Both the position numbers and the translations under genes were made by a program. The notes beneath the pieces were generated by a model. It saw nothing but the letters and a program-made list of their open reading frames with translations. It made no database searches and was not told where the DNA came from. A DNA stretch of 56,184 nucleotides from Actinomycetota bacterium (GTDB lineage: Bacteria; Actinomycetota; Acidimicrobiia; Acidimicrobiales; VFJN01), in the NCBI GenBank assembly GCA_009886035.1, contig VFJN01000080.1, forward strand, positions 1-56,184, given 5' to 3'. Shown here in pieces: positions 8,242 to 17,566 of the stretch (position 1 is the stretch's first letter; each line of letters begins with the position of its first letter).

Positions 8242-10686
8242 TCAGCCCCGGATGCGGTCACCGGCGGGGTCGTACACCGAGTTGCGCCCTACTTCAGCAC
8301 CGATCCACTCACCGAACACCTCCACCTCGACGCGCTGGCCCGGCGTGGACTGCGGGGCAGGCAGGTAGGCGAAGGCGATGGCTTGCCCCGTGCGCAAGCC
8401 CTGGCTTCCGCTGGTCACACGGCCCCCCACGTGCCCGTCGATGCGCACCGGTTCTGATCCGAGGGGCACGGCGAGGGGGTCATCGAGCAGGAGTGTCCGC
8501 AACCGCCGCGTCGGGCCTTGCTCGTGGACCAAGGCGAGGGCATCTCGCCCCACGAACCCGCCCGGCTTGTCGAGGCGCACGGCAAAGCCGAGGCCGGCCT
8601 CATAAGGGTTGTCGGCCGGGGTGATGTCGGCGCCCCACACCCGATAGCCCTTCTCGACCCGGAGGGCGTCGATGGCCCGGTAACCCCCGGCCAGCAGCCC
8701 ATGGTCGGCCCCCGCCGCCCACAGGTGGTCCCACAGCGTGGCGCCGTACTCGGTGGGGCAGTACAACTCCCACCCCAACTCGCCCACGAAGGTCACCCGA
8801 ACCGCCAGCACCGGTACGGCCCCCAGGTTGACCCATTGGGCGCTGAGGTAGGGAAAGGTGTCCGTTTCCAGCGACGCGTCGGTGAGTGGTTGAAGCACCC
8901 GCCGCGCCGCCGGTCCCCAGAGTCCGAAGCACGCCCATGCCGAAGTTACGTCGCCCACCCGGCAACGTTCTCCTTCCCGCTGGGCGGCCTGTTGCTGTTG
9001 GATCCAGCGGAGATCATGGGTTCCGAAGGCCGTCCCGGTGACCATGAGATAGCGGTCCTCGGCGAGGCGAGTGAGGGTGACGTCGGCCTCGATGCCACCA
9101 CCGTCGTTGAGCAACTGCGTGTACGTCACTGATCCGACCGGACGATCCATTTCGTTGGCGGCGATTCGGTTCAGGAACGCGCTGGCCCCCGGTCCAGCAA
9201 TTTCAACCTTGGAGAAACTGGTTTCGTCGAACAGCACCGCCGTGTCTCGGCACGCCAGTGCCTCGGTTGCTATGGCCGAGTTCCAGTGCTGGCCCGCCCA
9301 TCCCCGGGGACGGAGAGGGTCGTGTTCGGCGCGGGCATTCGGGGCGAACCAGTTCGGTCGCTCCCAGCCGCTTTTTTCACCGAACACGCCGCCGAGTGCG
9401 ACGAGGGCAGGGTAGGCGGGGGAGCGCCGGAGGGGTCGCCCGGCCACGCGCTCCTCGTTGGGATAGTGGATGTCGTAATAGGTGGCGTACACCTCGATGG
9501 TGCGCGCCACGGCGTAGGCGCGGCTGCGGTACTGCGGTCCGAAGCGGCGGATGTCCATCTTCCAGGTGTCGAACCCGGGCTGGCCGTCGAGGATCCATTC
9601 CGCCATGACGCGGCCCACCCCGCCGGCGCCGGCGATGCCGTGGGCACAGAACCCCGCAGCCACGAAGAAGCCGGCCACCTCGCTCTCGCCGAGCACAAAC
9701 TCGTTGTCGGGGGTGAAGGCCTCGGGGCCGTTGATGAGCTGCACGATGGCGGCTTCCTCCGCCGCCGGCACCCGCCCACAGGCCAGGGCCATGAGGGGGG
9801 CGAAGCGATCCCAATCCTCGCGGAGGAGGCGATTGTTGAAGTCGGGGGGTACGCCATGTACGGACCACGGCGCCGGGTTTCGTTCGTAGCCGCCGAGCAC
9901 CAACCCCCGACCCTCCGGACGGAAGTAAATGAGGTTGTCGGGGTCTCGCAGTTGCGGGAGGTCTGGGGTGACGCCCTCGATCTCCCGGGTGATGAGGTAT
10001 TGATGGGCCATCGGGACGATGGGCACGTCTACCCCGGCCATCGCGGTGACCTCCGGCGTGTAGATGCCGCACGCCGCCACCACCGCGCCGGTGGTGATGG
10101 TGCCGTGGTCGGTGATGACCTGGCGGATGCGGCCGTCGCGTACCACGAGGTCCATGACCCGCACCCCCGCTTCGAGCGTCACCCCGCGGGCCTTGGCGGC
10201 CCCGAGTAGGGCGTAGGTAAGGCCACTGGGGTCGAGGTAGCCATCGGTGGGCAGCCACAGGGCGCCGAGTACCCCGGTGGGATCCATGAGTGGGAACAGG
10301 GTGTGGGCTTCGTCGGGCGATACCAGTTCCACCGGCAGGCCGAAGGTCTTGGCCCACCCGCTCTGGCGGTTCAGTTCCGCCAGTCGTTCGGGGGTGGAGG
10401 CCAGGCGAAGCGAGCCAACTTCACGCCAGCCGGGCGAGCGACCGGTGTCGGCAGCCTCCGCCTCCAACCGCCGATAGAGATCGACGCTGTGCATCATCAT
10501 GCGGGTGAGGGGCAGGGAGCCTCGTAGCTGCCCCACCAGACCGGCGGAGTGGAAGGTGCTTCCGCTGGTGGGTTCGGCGCGGTCGAGCACGATGACGTCG
10601 GTGCAGCCCGCTTCGGCGAGGTGGTAGGCAATCGACGCGCCGCCCACACCCGCACCGATCACCACTACCTCGGCGTGATCACGCAT
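8242..10686 (-). CDS. FAD-dependent oxidase fused to GcvT/aminomethyltransferase domain (dimethylglycine/sarcosine dehydrogenase-like)
   Basis: N-terminal VVVIGAGVGGASIAYHLAEAG dinucleotide fold plus C-terminal GcvT-like region (DETSFSKVEIAGPGA, GELGWELYCP). Confidence 0.88.
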   Translation of the reverse strand: MRDHAEVVVIGAGVGGASIAYHLAEAGCTDVIVLDRAEPTSGSTFHSAGLVGQLRGSLPLTRMMMHSVDLYRRLEAEAADTGRSPGWREVGSLRLASTPERLAELNRQSGWAKTFGLPVELVSPDEAHTLFPLMDPTGVLGALWLPTDGYLDPSGLTYALLGAAKARGVTLEAGVRVMDLVVRDGRIRQVITDHGTITTGAVVAACGIYTPEVTAMAGVDVPIVPMAHQYLITREIEGVTPDLPQLRDPDNLIYFRPEGRGLVLGGYERNPAPWSVHGVPPDFNNRLLREDWDRFAPLMALACGRVPAAEEAAIVQLINGPEAFTPDNEFVLGESEVAGFFVAAGFCAHGIAGAGGVGRVMAEWILDGQPGFDTWKMDIRRFGPQYRSRAYAVARTIEVYATYYDIHYPNEERVAGRPLRRSPAYPALVALGGVFGEKSGWERPNWFAPNARAEHDPLRPRGWAGQHWNSAIATEALACRDTAVLFDETSFSKVEIAGPGASAFLNRIAANEMDRPVGSVTYTQLLNDGGGIEADVTLTRLAEDRYLMVTGTAFGTHDLRWIQQQQAAQREGERCRVGDVTSAWACFGLWGPAARRVLQPLTDASLETDTFPYLSAQWVNLGAVPVLAVRVTFVGELGWELYCPTEYGATLWDHLWAAGADHGLLAGGYRAIDALRVEKGYRVWGADITPADNPYEAGLGFAVRLDKPGGFVGRDALALVHEQGPTRRLRTLLLDDPLAVPLGSEPVRIDGHVGGRVTSGSQGLRTGQAIAFAYLPAPQSTPGQRVEVEVFGEWIGAEVGRNSVYDPAGDRIRG

Positions 10687-11578
10687 CCTCGGCGGCTTCC
10701 TCGAGGAGGTGGGCGAACCCGGAGCGCCCTGCATTGTGCAAAAAGCGGTCCATGTGCTTGCTGGTGTAGGCGAGGAAATCCACCTCTAGTGAGCTAACCC
10801 CGGCCTGCACCAAACCCCACATGGCCTCGCGGAGGTCGCTGATCAGCCGCATGAGGCGCAGCCGGGCCAGAGACCGGGCCGTCACGGTACCGAAGTAGGC
10901 CCCGATGAGGCCTTCGTCGTCCTCCAGGCCGTTGTTCACCGCGAAGTTCCCGAGGTCGAAGAACCGATCGTTCATCCCGGCATACTCCCAGTCGATGAGT
11001 TGCAGCCTCCCCTCGGAGGTGAGGAGGAAGTTGGCGGCGAGGAGGTCGTTGTGACACGGGCAGAGCGGCTCGGGCGAAGCGGCGAAGGCGCGTCGCACGG
11101 CCTCGGCCACCTCCATGGCCGGTCCGTAGGCCTCCGGGATACGCACCCCGTGTTCCACCGCGACGGCGGCGTACATCGGCGGCACGCGGTACCAGTCGAA
11201 GTGGGCGGCGATGGCGGGCGCTTCGTGCACGATTCGCAAGAGGGCGGCTACCTCACCCAAGAGCGGGGGGCGACCGAGCGCCTCGGCGCCGGGGGCACCG
11301 CCGGCGACGAATCGGGTGACGAGCGCCCCCGCCGGTTCTACGAACGCCTCCACCGCCGGCGCGATTCCGAGGCGAGCGGCTTGTTCGGCCGCGGCGCGTT
11401 CGTGGTGACGGTTGATGCCCAGCAAGGCTGTGTGTTCACCGGGCACGCGCACCACGAAGTGTTCGCCGTCGACCGTCACGCGGTAGTTGCGGTTGGTGAT
11501 GCCGCCCTCGAGGGGCACCACGGTGCGTACTCGACCCCCCCAGCCCGGGACGCCGTCGAGCAGTTCGTCCAACCCCAT
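10679..11578 (-). CDS. Phosphotransferase, choline/ethanolamine kinase-like (APH superfamily)
   Basis: PCHNDLLAANFLL catalytic loop and LIDWEYAGMNDRFFDLGNF motif; overlaps next CDS by 8 nt. Confidence 0.8.
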   Translation of the reverse strand: MGLDELLDGVPGWGGRVRTVVPLEGGITNRNYRVTVDGEHFVVRVPGEHTALLGINRHHERAAAEQAARLGIAPAVEAFVEPAGALVTRFVAGGAPGAEALGRPPLLGEVAALLRIVHEAPAIAAHFDWYRVPPMYAAVAVEHGVRIPEAYGPAMEVAEAVRRAFAASPEPLCPCHNDLLAANFLLTSEGRLQLIDWEYAGMNDRFFDLGNFAVNNGLEDDEGLIGAYFGTVTARSLARLRLMRLISDLREAMWGLVQAGVSSLEVDFLAYTSKHMDRFLHNAGRSGFAHLLEEAAEDA

Positions 11579-11650
11579 CAGCGATTCTCGGGGGGATTGT
11601 GCTTCGTCATGACGTGACCCTCGTGATGGCCCCCGGCGGGTAGTGGGGAG

Positions 11651-13066
11651 GTGTCTACCAGGTCTTCGGACATGACGCCGCGCCATGTGATTGACTACGT
11701 CGTGGCTTCAACCTTGACCGTAGAAAAGTTGCGCCAACTCGTTGACCAGGGCGATCTGGACACTGTTGTGGTGGCTTTCACCGACATGCAGGGACGCCTT
11801 CAGGGGAAGCGATGTCACGCCCAGTTCTTCCTCGACGACGTGCTGTCCCATGGGTCGGAAGGGTGCAATTACCTCTTGGCCACCGATGTGGAGATGGACA
11901 CCGTGGCGGGGTACGCCACCACCTCCTGGGACCAGGGCTACAGCGACTTCATGATTCAGCCCGACCTGACCACGTTGTGTCTCGTGCCGTGGCAGCCGGG
12001 CACGGCCTTGGTGACCTGTGATCTTGCTTGGCACGACGGCACGGCGATGGCGACTTCCCCCCGGCAGATCCTGCGCCGACAGATCGCCCGGTTGGCCGAG
12101 CATGGTTTAGTGGCCTACGCCGGTACCGAACTCGAGTTCATCGTGTTCCAAGACACTTACGAGGACGCCTGGACGCGCCGCTATCAAGGCATGACCCCCG
12201 CCAACCACTACAACGTGGACTATTCGCTGCTGGGCACCGGGCGCGTGGAGCCGTTGCTGCGCCGTATCCGCAACGACATGACCGGCGCCGGTCTGGTGGT
12301 GGAATCGGCCAAGGGTGAGTGCAACCTTGGGCAGCATGAGATCGCGTTTAAGTACAACGAAGCGCTCATCACCGCCGATCAGCACGCCCTCTACAAACTC
12401 GGAGCCAAGGAGATCGCCGCGCAAGAAGGCATGAGCCTCACCTTCATGGCCAAGTACGACGAGCGCGAAGGCAACTCGTGTCACATCCATCTCAGCGTGC
12501 GTTCTGGTGATGGGACACCGGTTATGGCGGGGGAAGGGGTGGGTAACGCCGAGGGTTTCTCGCCGTTGATGGAGCATTGGCTGGCGGGTCAACTGGCCTG
12601 CATGGAGGAGTTTTCTCTCCTCTATGCGCCCAACGTGAACTCCTACAAACGTTTCGTGCCGGACAGTTTTGCCCCCACCACCGTGGCCTGGGGTCGTGAC
12701 AACCGCACCTGTGCCTTGCGGGTGGTGGGCCACGGGCTCTCGTTGCGGGCCGAGAACCGGGTGCCCGGTGGCGACGTCAACCCTTATCTGGCCCTGGCCG
12801 GGGTGATTGCCGCCGGGCTCCACGGGGTGGAGAACGAACTCGCGTTGGAGCCCGCGTTCACCGGCAACGCCTACGGCGCCGACCGACCTCGGGTGCCCTC
12901 CAGTCTGCGGGCGGCCACGGCGCTGTTCGAAGGCTCGGCCATAGCCCGGGCGGCCTTCGGGGATGACGTGGTGAACCACTACGGGCACGCTGCCCAGGTG
13001 GAGCAAGCCGTTTTCGACGCGGCCATCACCGACTGGGAACGCGTTCGCGGGTTCGAACGTCTGTGA
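11651..13066 (+). CDS. Glutamine synthetase family protein (GlnA-like, possible gamma-glutamylamine ligase)
   Basis: TELEFIVF, NLGQHEIAFKYNEAL, GNSCHIHLS, AENRVPGGDVNPYLALA motifs. Confidence 0.88.
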   Translation: MSTRSSDMTPRHVIDYVVASTLTVEKLRQLVDQGDLDTVVVAFTDMQGRLQGKRCHAQFFLDDVLSHGSEGCNYLLATDVEMDTVAGYATTSWDQGYSDFMIQPDLTTLCLVPWQPGTALVTCDLAWHDGTAMATSPRQILRRQIARLAEHGLVAYAGTELEFIVFQDTYEDAWTRRYQGMTPANHYNVDYSLLGTGRVEPLLRRIRNDMTGAGLVVESAKGECNLGQHEIAFKYNEALITADQHALYKLGAKEIAAQEGMSLTFMAKYDEREGNSCHIHLSVRSGDGTPVMAGEGVGNAEGFSPLMEHWLAGQLACMEEFSLLYAPNVNSYKRFVPDSFAPTTVAWGRDNRTCALRVVGHGLSLRAENRVPGGDVNPYLALAGVIAAGLHGVENELALEPAFTGNAYGADRPRVPSSLRAATALFEGSAIARAAFGDDVVNHYGHAAQVEQAVFDAAITDWERVRGFERL

Positions 13067-13794
13067 GGGGGCAGGCCCTGGCTCTGCCTCGGATTGGGCT
13101 TACAACCTCCGTAGTGCGCGCCCAGTGGGGGCCCTGGGATCAGTCTGCCGTGGTGATCCCATCGGCCTACTTGGACGTAGTGGCCCAAGCCGGTGGGCTG
13201 CCGGTGCTGCTGGCCCCCATCGTTCCCGGCGATGTTCAGGTTGCCGCCGCCATGGCAGTGGCCGGGCTCGACGGGTTGGTCCTCGCCGGTGGACCCGACA
13301 TCGGTCCCACCACCTACGGCGACGCCCCCCATCCCGAGACCGACGCCCCCGACCCTGCCCGCGACGCCTGGGAGTTGGCGCTTTTGCAGGCCGCCCTCGC
13401 CGCCGATCAACCGGTGCTGGCGGTGTGTCGCGGGGTGCAACTGATGAACGTGGCCTGCGGCGGCACGCTGCATCAGCACCTCCCCGAGGTGCTGGGGGCG
13501 GCGACCCACCGAGCGATGCCCGGGAGTTATTCGACGGTACCGATGGTGGTCGTGCCCGGCAGCCGACTGCACGCCATCGTGGGGGAGGCGCCAGTGGGGT
13601 GGTGTCACCACCATCAGGCCATCGACCGACTGGGCGATGGCCTGCGCGTGAGCGCGCGGGCCGCCGACGGCACGATCGAAGGTGTTGAACTCGACGGGTC
13701 CCGTTTCGCGCTCGGCGTGCAGTGGCACCCGGAGGCGGCGGCCGATGAGCGCTTGTTTGCCGCGCTCGTGGCGGCGGCGGGGTGGTCGCGGTGA
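13063..13794 (+). CDS. Gamma-glutamyl-gamma-aminobutyrate hydrolase family (peptidase C26)
   Basis: LAVCRGVQLMNVACGGTLHQHL nucleophile elbow, VQWHPE; 4-nt overlap with GS gene. Confidence 0.88.
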   Translation: MRGQALALPRIGLTTSVVRAQWGPWDQSAVVIPSAYLDVVAQAGGLPVLLAPIVPGDVQVAAAMAVAGLDGLVLAGGPDIGPTTYGDAPHPETDAPDPARDAWELALLQAALAADQPVLAVCRGVQLMNVACGGTLHQHLPEVLGAATHRAMPGSYSTVPMVVVPGSRLHAIVGEAPVGWCHHHQAIDRLGDGLRVSARAADGTIEGVELDGSRFALGVQWHPEAAADERLFAALVAAAGWSR

Positions 13795-15149
13795 GCCTGC
13801 ACGAGGTGATCAATCCGGCGACGGAAGCGGTGGTGGACCGGGTGGTGCGCACCTCCGTCGCTGAGGTGGATGCGGCGGTTGCTCGCGCGCGGGCCGCCTT
13901 TCCGGCCTGGGCGGCCGTGTCCCCGGGGGACCGCGCCCGCCTGTTGCGGCGCTTTGCCGCCGCCGTGGATGCCGATGGCGAGCACTTGGCATCTCTGGAG
14001 GTGGCCAACGCGGGGCACACCATTACCAACGCCCGCTGGGAAGCGGGGAATGCACGCGACGTGATCGACTACTACGCCGGTGCGCCCGAACGGCTTTTCG
14101 GTCGCCAGATCCCCGTGGCCGGCGGCGTGAACATCACCTTCCATGAACCGCTGGGGGTGGTGGGGGTGATCGTCCCCTGGAACTTCCCGATGCCTATTGC
14201 CGCCTGGGGTTTTGCCCCGGCACTGGCGGCGGGGAACACAGTGGTGCTCAAGCCGGCCGAGGTGACACCGCTGACCGCCCTGCGTCTCGGTCACTTGGCG
14301 ATGGAGGCGGGGATCCCGCCCGAGGTGTTTCAGGTGATCCCGGGTCAGGGATCGGTGGTAGGGCAGCGGTTGGTTGATCACCCCGACGTTCGCAAGATCG
14401 TGTTCACCGGGTCTACCGAGGTGGGCCGCTCGGTGATGGTGGGGGCGGCGGCCACCATGACGCGCATCACCCTTGAACTCGGCGGGAAGAGCGCCAACAT
14501 TGTGTTTGCCGATGCCGATCTGGAGCGCGCTGCCGCCACGGCCCCCTACGCCGTCTTCGACAACGCCGGTCAGGACTGTTGCGCCCGCTCGCGCATCCTC
14601 GTGGAGCGGTCGGTGCACGATCGCTTCATGGCCTTGCTGATCCCGGCGGTGGCGGGGGTACGGGTAGGGGATCCCACGCGCGAGGACACCGAGATGGGCC
14701 CGCTGATCTCCGCCGCCCACCGAGAATCGGTGGCGGCCTACGTACCGGAAGGGGCTCCGGTGGCGTTTCGGGGCACGGTCCCCGATGGGCCTGGTTTCTG
14801 GTATCCGCCCACGGTCCTGGCCCCGGTGGAGATGAGCGACCGGGCCTTTCGGGAGGAGATTTTTGGGCCCGTAGTCACCGTGGTGCCCTTCGATGACGAA
14901 GCCGATGCCATCCGCATCGCCAACGACAGCCCGTACGGTCTGTCGGGTTCGATCTGGACGGAAAACGGTGGGCGGGCTCTCCGGGTGGCCCGGGGGGTGG
15001 AGGCCGGGAATCTCTCGGTGAACTCACACTCCTCGGTTCGCTACTGGACCCCCTTCGGTGGCTTCAAGCAGTCGGGCCTCGGCCGTGAACTGGGACCGGA
15101 CGCGCTGTCTTGTTTCACCGACGTGAAGAACGTCTTCATCTCAACCTGA
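13782..15149 (+). CDS. Aldehyde dehydrogenase
   Basis: PWNFPMPIA, FTGSTEVGR, LELGGKSANIVFADAD, NAGQDCCARSR, FGGFKQSGLGRELG. Confidence 0.93.
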   Translation: MVAVSLHEVINPATEAVVDRVVRTSVAEVDAAVARARAAFPAWAAVSPGDRARLLRRFAAAVDADGEHLASLEVANAGHTITNARWEAGNARDVIDYYAGAPERLFGRQIPVAGGVNITFHEPLGVVGVIVPWNFPMPIAAWGFAPALAAGNTVVLKPAEVTPLTALRLGHLAMEAGIPPEVFQVIPGQGSVVGQRLVDHPDVRKIVFTGSTEVGRSVMVGAAATMTRITLELGGKSANIVFADADLERAAATAPYAVFDNAGQDCCARSRILVERSVHDRFMALLIPAVAGVRVGDPTREDTEMGPLISAAHRESVAAYVPEGAPVAFRGTVPDGPGFWYPPTVLAPVEMSDRAFREEIFGPVVTVVPFDDEADAIRIANDSPYGLSGSIWTENGGRALRVARGVEAGNLSVNSHSSVRYWTPFGGFKQSGLGRELGPDALSCFTDVKNVFIST

Positions 15150-15160
15150 TCGGAGTTTTT

Positions 15161-15934
15161 GTGGATCTCACCCAACGTTTGGATGGACGCGTCGCGGTGA
15201 TCACAGGCGGGGCCGGGGGCATTGGTCTCGCCACCGCCCACCGCCTGTCGGCCGAGGGGGCCACGGTGGTGATTGCCGATCTCGAACACTCCAGCGGTGC
15301 GGAGGCCGCCGCCGCCGTGGGGGGCCTGTTCGTGGCTACGGATGTGACCGACGAGGGCCAGGTGGAGGGGTTGTTTGCCGCCACCGTGGAGGCCTATGGC
15401 GCGGTGGATATCGCCTTCAACAACGCAGGTATTTCCCCCCCCGATGACGACTCCATCCTCACCACCGGGTTGGAGGCGTGGCGACGGGTGCAGGAGGTGA
15501 ACCTCACCTCGGTGTTCTTGTGCTGCAAGTACGCCCTGGGGCACATGCAACGCCAGGGGCGCGGCTCGATCATCAACACGGCTTCCTTCGTGGCCGTGAT
15601 GGGCGCCGCCACTTCGCAGATCTCCTATACGGCGTCGAAGGGGGGCGTGCTGGCGCTCAGTCGTGAACTGGCGGTGGAGTTCGCTCGCCAGGGGATCCGG
15701 GTGAATGCCCTGTGCCCCGGCCCGGTGAACACGCCGCTACTGCGGGAACTGTTCGCCAAGGATCCGGAGCGGGCCGCCCGTCGGTTGGTGCACATTCCGA
15801 TGGGACGCTTTGGTGAAGCCGACGAGATCGCCGCCGCCGTGGCGTTTTTGGCCAGCGACGATGCATCGTTCATCACCGGCGCTACCTTCCTGGTGGACGG
15901 GGGGATTTCCGGCGCCTACGTCACGCCGTTGTGA
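15161..15934 (+). CDS. SDR family oxidoreductase
   Basis: TGGAGGIG, NNAG, YTASKGG, CPGPVNTP; likely GTG start at 15161. Confidence 0.9.
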   Translation: MDLTQRLDGRVAVITGGAGGIGLATAHRLSAEGATVVIADLEHSSGAEAAAAVGGLFVATDVTDEGQVEGLFAATVEAYGAVDIAFNNAGISPPDDDSILTTGLEAWRRVQEVNLTSVFLCCKYALGHMQRQGRGSIINTASFVAVMGAATSQISYTASKGGVLALSRELAVEFARQGIRVNALCPGPVNTPLLRELFAKDPERAARRLVHIPMGRFGEADEIAAAVAFLASDDASFITGATFLVDGGISGAYVTPL

Positions 15935-16980
15935 TGGCTGACGGTGCGCCATCGATCGACTTGGTGGCCCTAGGGGCCTGGATGGACGGTCAGGATCTTC
16001 CGGCGGGTCCCATTGAGGCGGTGGAACCGTTGGTGGGCGGCACGCAAAACGTGCTCCTGCGCTTTGAGCGGGGGGGCACCACCTTCGTATTGCGCCGAGG
16101 CCCGTGGCATCTACGACGTACGAGTAACGATGCCCTTCGCCGGGAGATGCGGGTGCTGGCGGCGTTGGCGGGGAGTGCTGTTCCTCATCCCGAACTGCTG
16201 GCGGCCTGCCCCGACGAGTCCGTGCTCGGGGGGGACGCGGTGTTCTATCTGATGGAGGCGGTCGATGGTTTCAACCCCACGATCACTCTCCCGGCCCTCC
16301 ACGCGGGAGATCGTGACCTTCGCCATGCCATGGGTCTGGCGGCGGTCGATGCCCTGGCGGCCCTGGGGGCGGTGGATCACGTTGCGGTGGGCCTCGGCGA
16401 CATGGGTTCCCCGGCCGGGTTTCTCGAACGACAGGTACCTCGTTGGCTGGCGGAACTGGATTCGTACGGGGTTCATGAGGGGTACCCCGGGCCGAGCATC
16501 CCTGCCCTGCACGAGGTAGCGACCTGGCTCGACCGAAACCGACCGGCGCGGTTCATCCCCGGCCTGTCGCACGGCGACTACCACCTGGCCAATTTGTTGT
16601 ACCGGCCCGATGGCCCCGAGGTGGCCGCCATCGTGGACTGGGAGATGTGCACTATCGGCGACCCCCTCCTGGACCTGGGGTGGTTGTTGGCCACCTGGCC
16701 CACCGGTGACCAAGGGGGGATCGGCGGGGGGCTGGTCAGTACCGACGGGGGCTTGCCCACGGCGGGGGAACTGGTGGCCCGCTACGCCGAGGGCACCACC
16801 CGGGATGTATCGGCGATGGTCTGGTACGAGGTGCTGGCCTGCTTCAAGCTCGGCATCATTCTCGAAGGCACCCACGCCCGGGCGTGCGCCGGGCAGGCGC
16901 CCGTGGCGATCGGAGATCTGCTGCACGCCACGACCCTCGGATTGTTCAGCCGAGCAGTGGACCGGATCTCGGCGGCCTGA
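15931..16980 (+). CDS. Phosphotransferase family protein (APH/ACAD10 N-terminal-like)
   Basis: LSHGDYHLANLLY and VDWEMCTIGDPLLDLGWLL motifs; 4-nt overlap with SDR gene. Confidence 0.85.
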   Translation: MMADGAPSIDLVALGAWMDGQDLPAGPIEAVEPLVGGTQNVLLRFERGGTTFVLRRGPWHLRRTSNDALRREMRVLAALAGSAVPHPELLAACPDESVLGGDAVFYLMEAVDGFNPTITLPALHAGDRDLRHAMGLAAVDALAALGAVDHVAVGLGDMGSPAGFLERQVPRWLAELDSYGVHEGYPGPSIPALHEVATWLDRNRPARFIPGLSHGDYHLANLLYRPDGPEVAAIVDWEMCTIGDPLLDLGWLLATWPTGDQGGIGGGLVSTDGGLPTAGELVARYAEGTTRDVSAMVWYEVLACFKLGIILEGTHARACAGQAPVAIGDLLHATTLGLFSRAVDRISAA

Positions 16981-17002
16981 TTCGTCCGCCGTGATACGGC
17001 GG

Positions 17003-17566
17003 TTAGTCGTCGTATTCGTCGATCTCCACCCGCAAGCTTCCGTTTTCGATGCGGGCCCGGACGGAGAGTTCGGTGTCGGCGCGCCGAAAGACCAGTTCAA
17101 CCTCATCAGGGGTTTGTGTCTCCGTCTCGTACGTCCAACCCTCGGTCATCTGCACCGACATCACTGTGACGGTGCCGTCTTGTACGGCGAGGATCAACGT
17201 GCCGGCCGCCCCGAGGGAGTGGGACGTGACCACCGCCGCGGGGGCGGGGTTTGGGGTGCGGGTGGTCACCCCCGGGGCCGGGATGGGGGCGACCGCGGTG
17301 GTGGGGGCATCGGTTGATCCCGACGCCGGGCCGGGGGAAGCGGCCCCGTCGGAGGCGGGGGGAGCGGGGGGAGCGGGGGAAACGGGGGAAACCAGGCGGC
17401 TGGGCGCCTCTGCGGTGGCGGCGGTGGTGAACCGCGCCGCTGTTACGGGATCGAGGTTGGCGTTGTGGGCATCGATGAGCCGCAGGTTGATGAGAGCCCC
17501 GCCGCCCGCCAGCAGCACGACCAGGGTTATCGCAATGGCTACCCGCACGGGCTGGAGGTCCTTCAC
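17003..17566 (-). CDS. Membrane-anchored protein with Pro/Ala-rich linker and small C-terminal acidic domain
   Basis: N-terminal TM (VRVAIAITLVVLLAGGGALINL); GTGA overlap with histidine kinase stop fixes GTG 17566. Confidence 0.65.
   Translation of the reverse strand: MKDLQPVRVAIAITLVVLLAGGGALINLRLIDAHNANLDPVTAARFTTAATAEAPSRLVSPVSPAPPAPPASDGAASPGPASGSTDAPTTAVAPIPAPGVTTRTPNPAPAAVVTSHSLGAAGTLILAVQDGTVTVMSVQMTEGWTYETETQTPDEVELVFRRADTELSVRARIENGSLRVEIDEYDD

Noticed and set aside
17351-17395. Short GGGGGAGC/GGGGGAAAC tandem repeat
   Set aside because: It encodes the Pro/Ala-rich linker of the small TCS-associated protein; ordinary low complexity.
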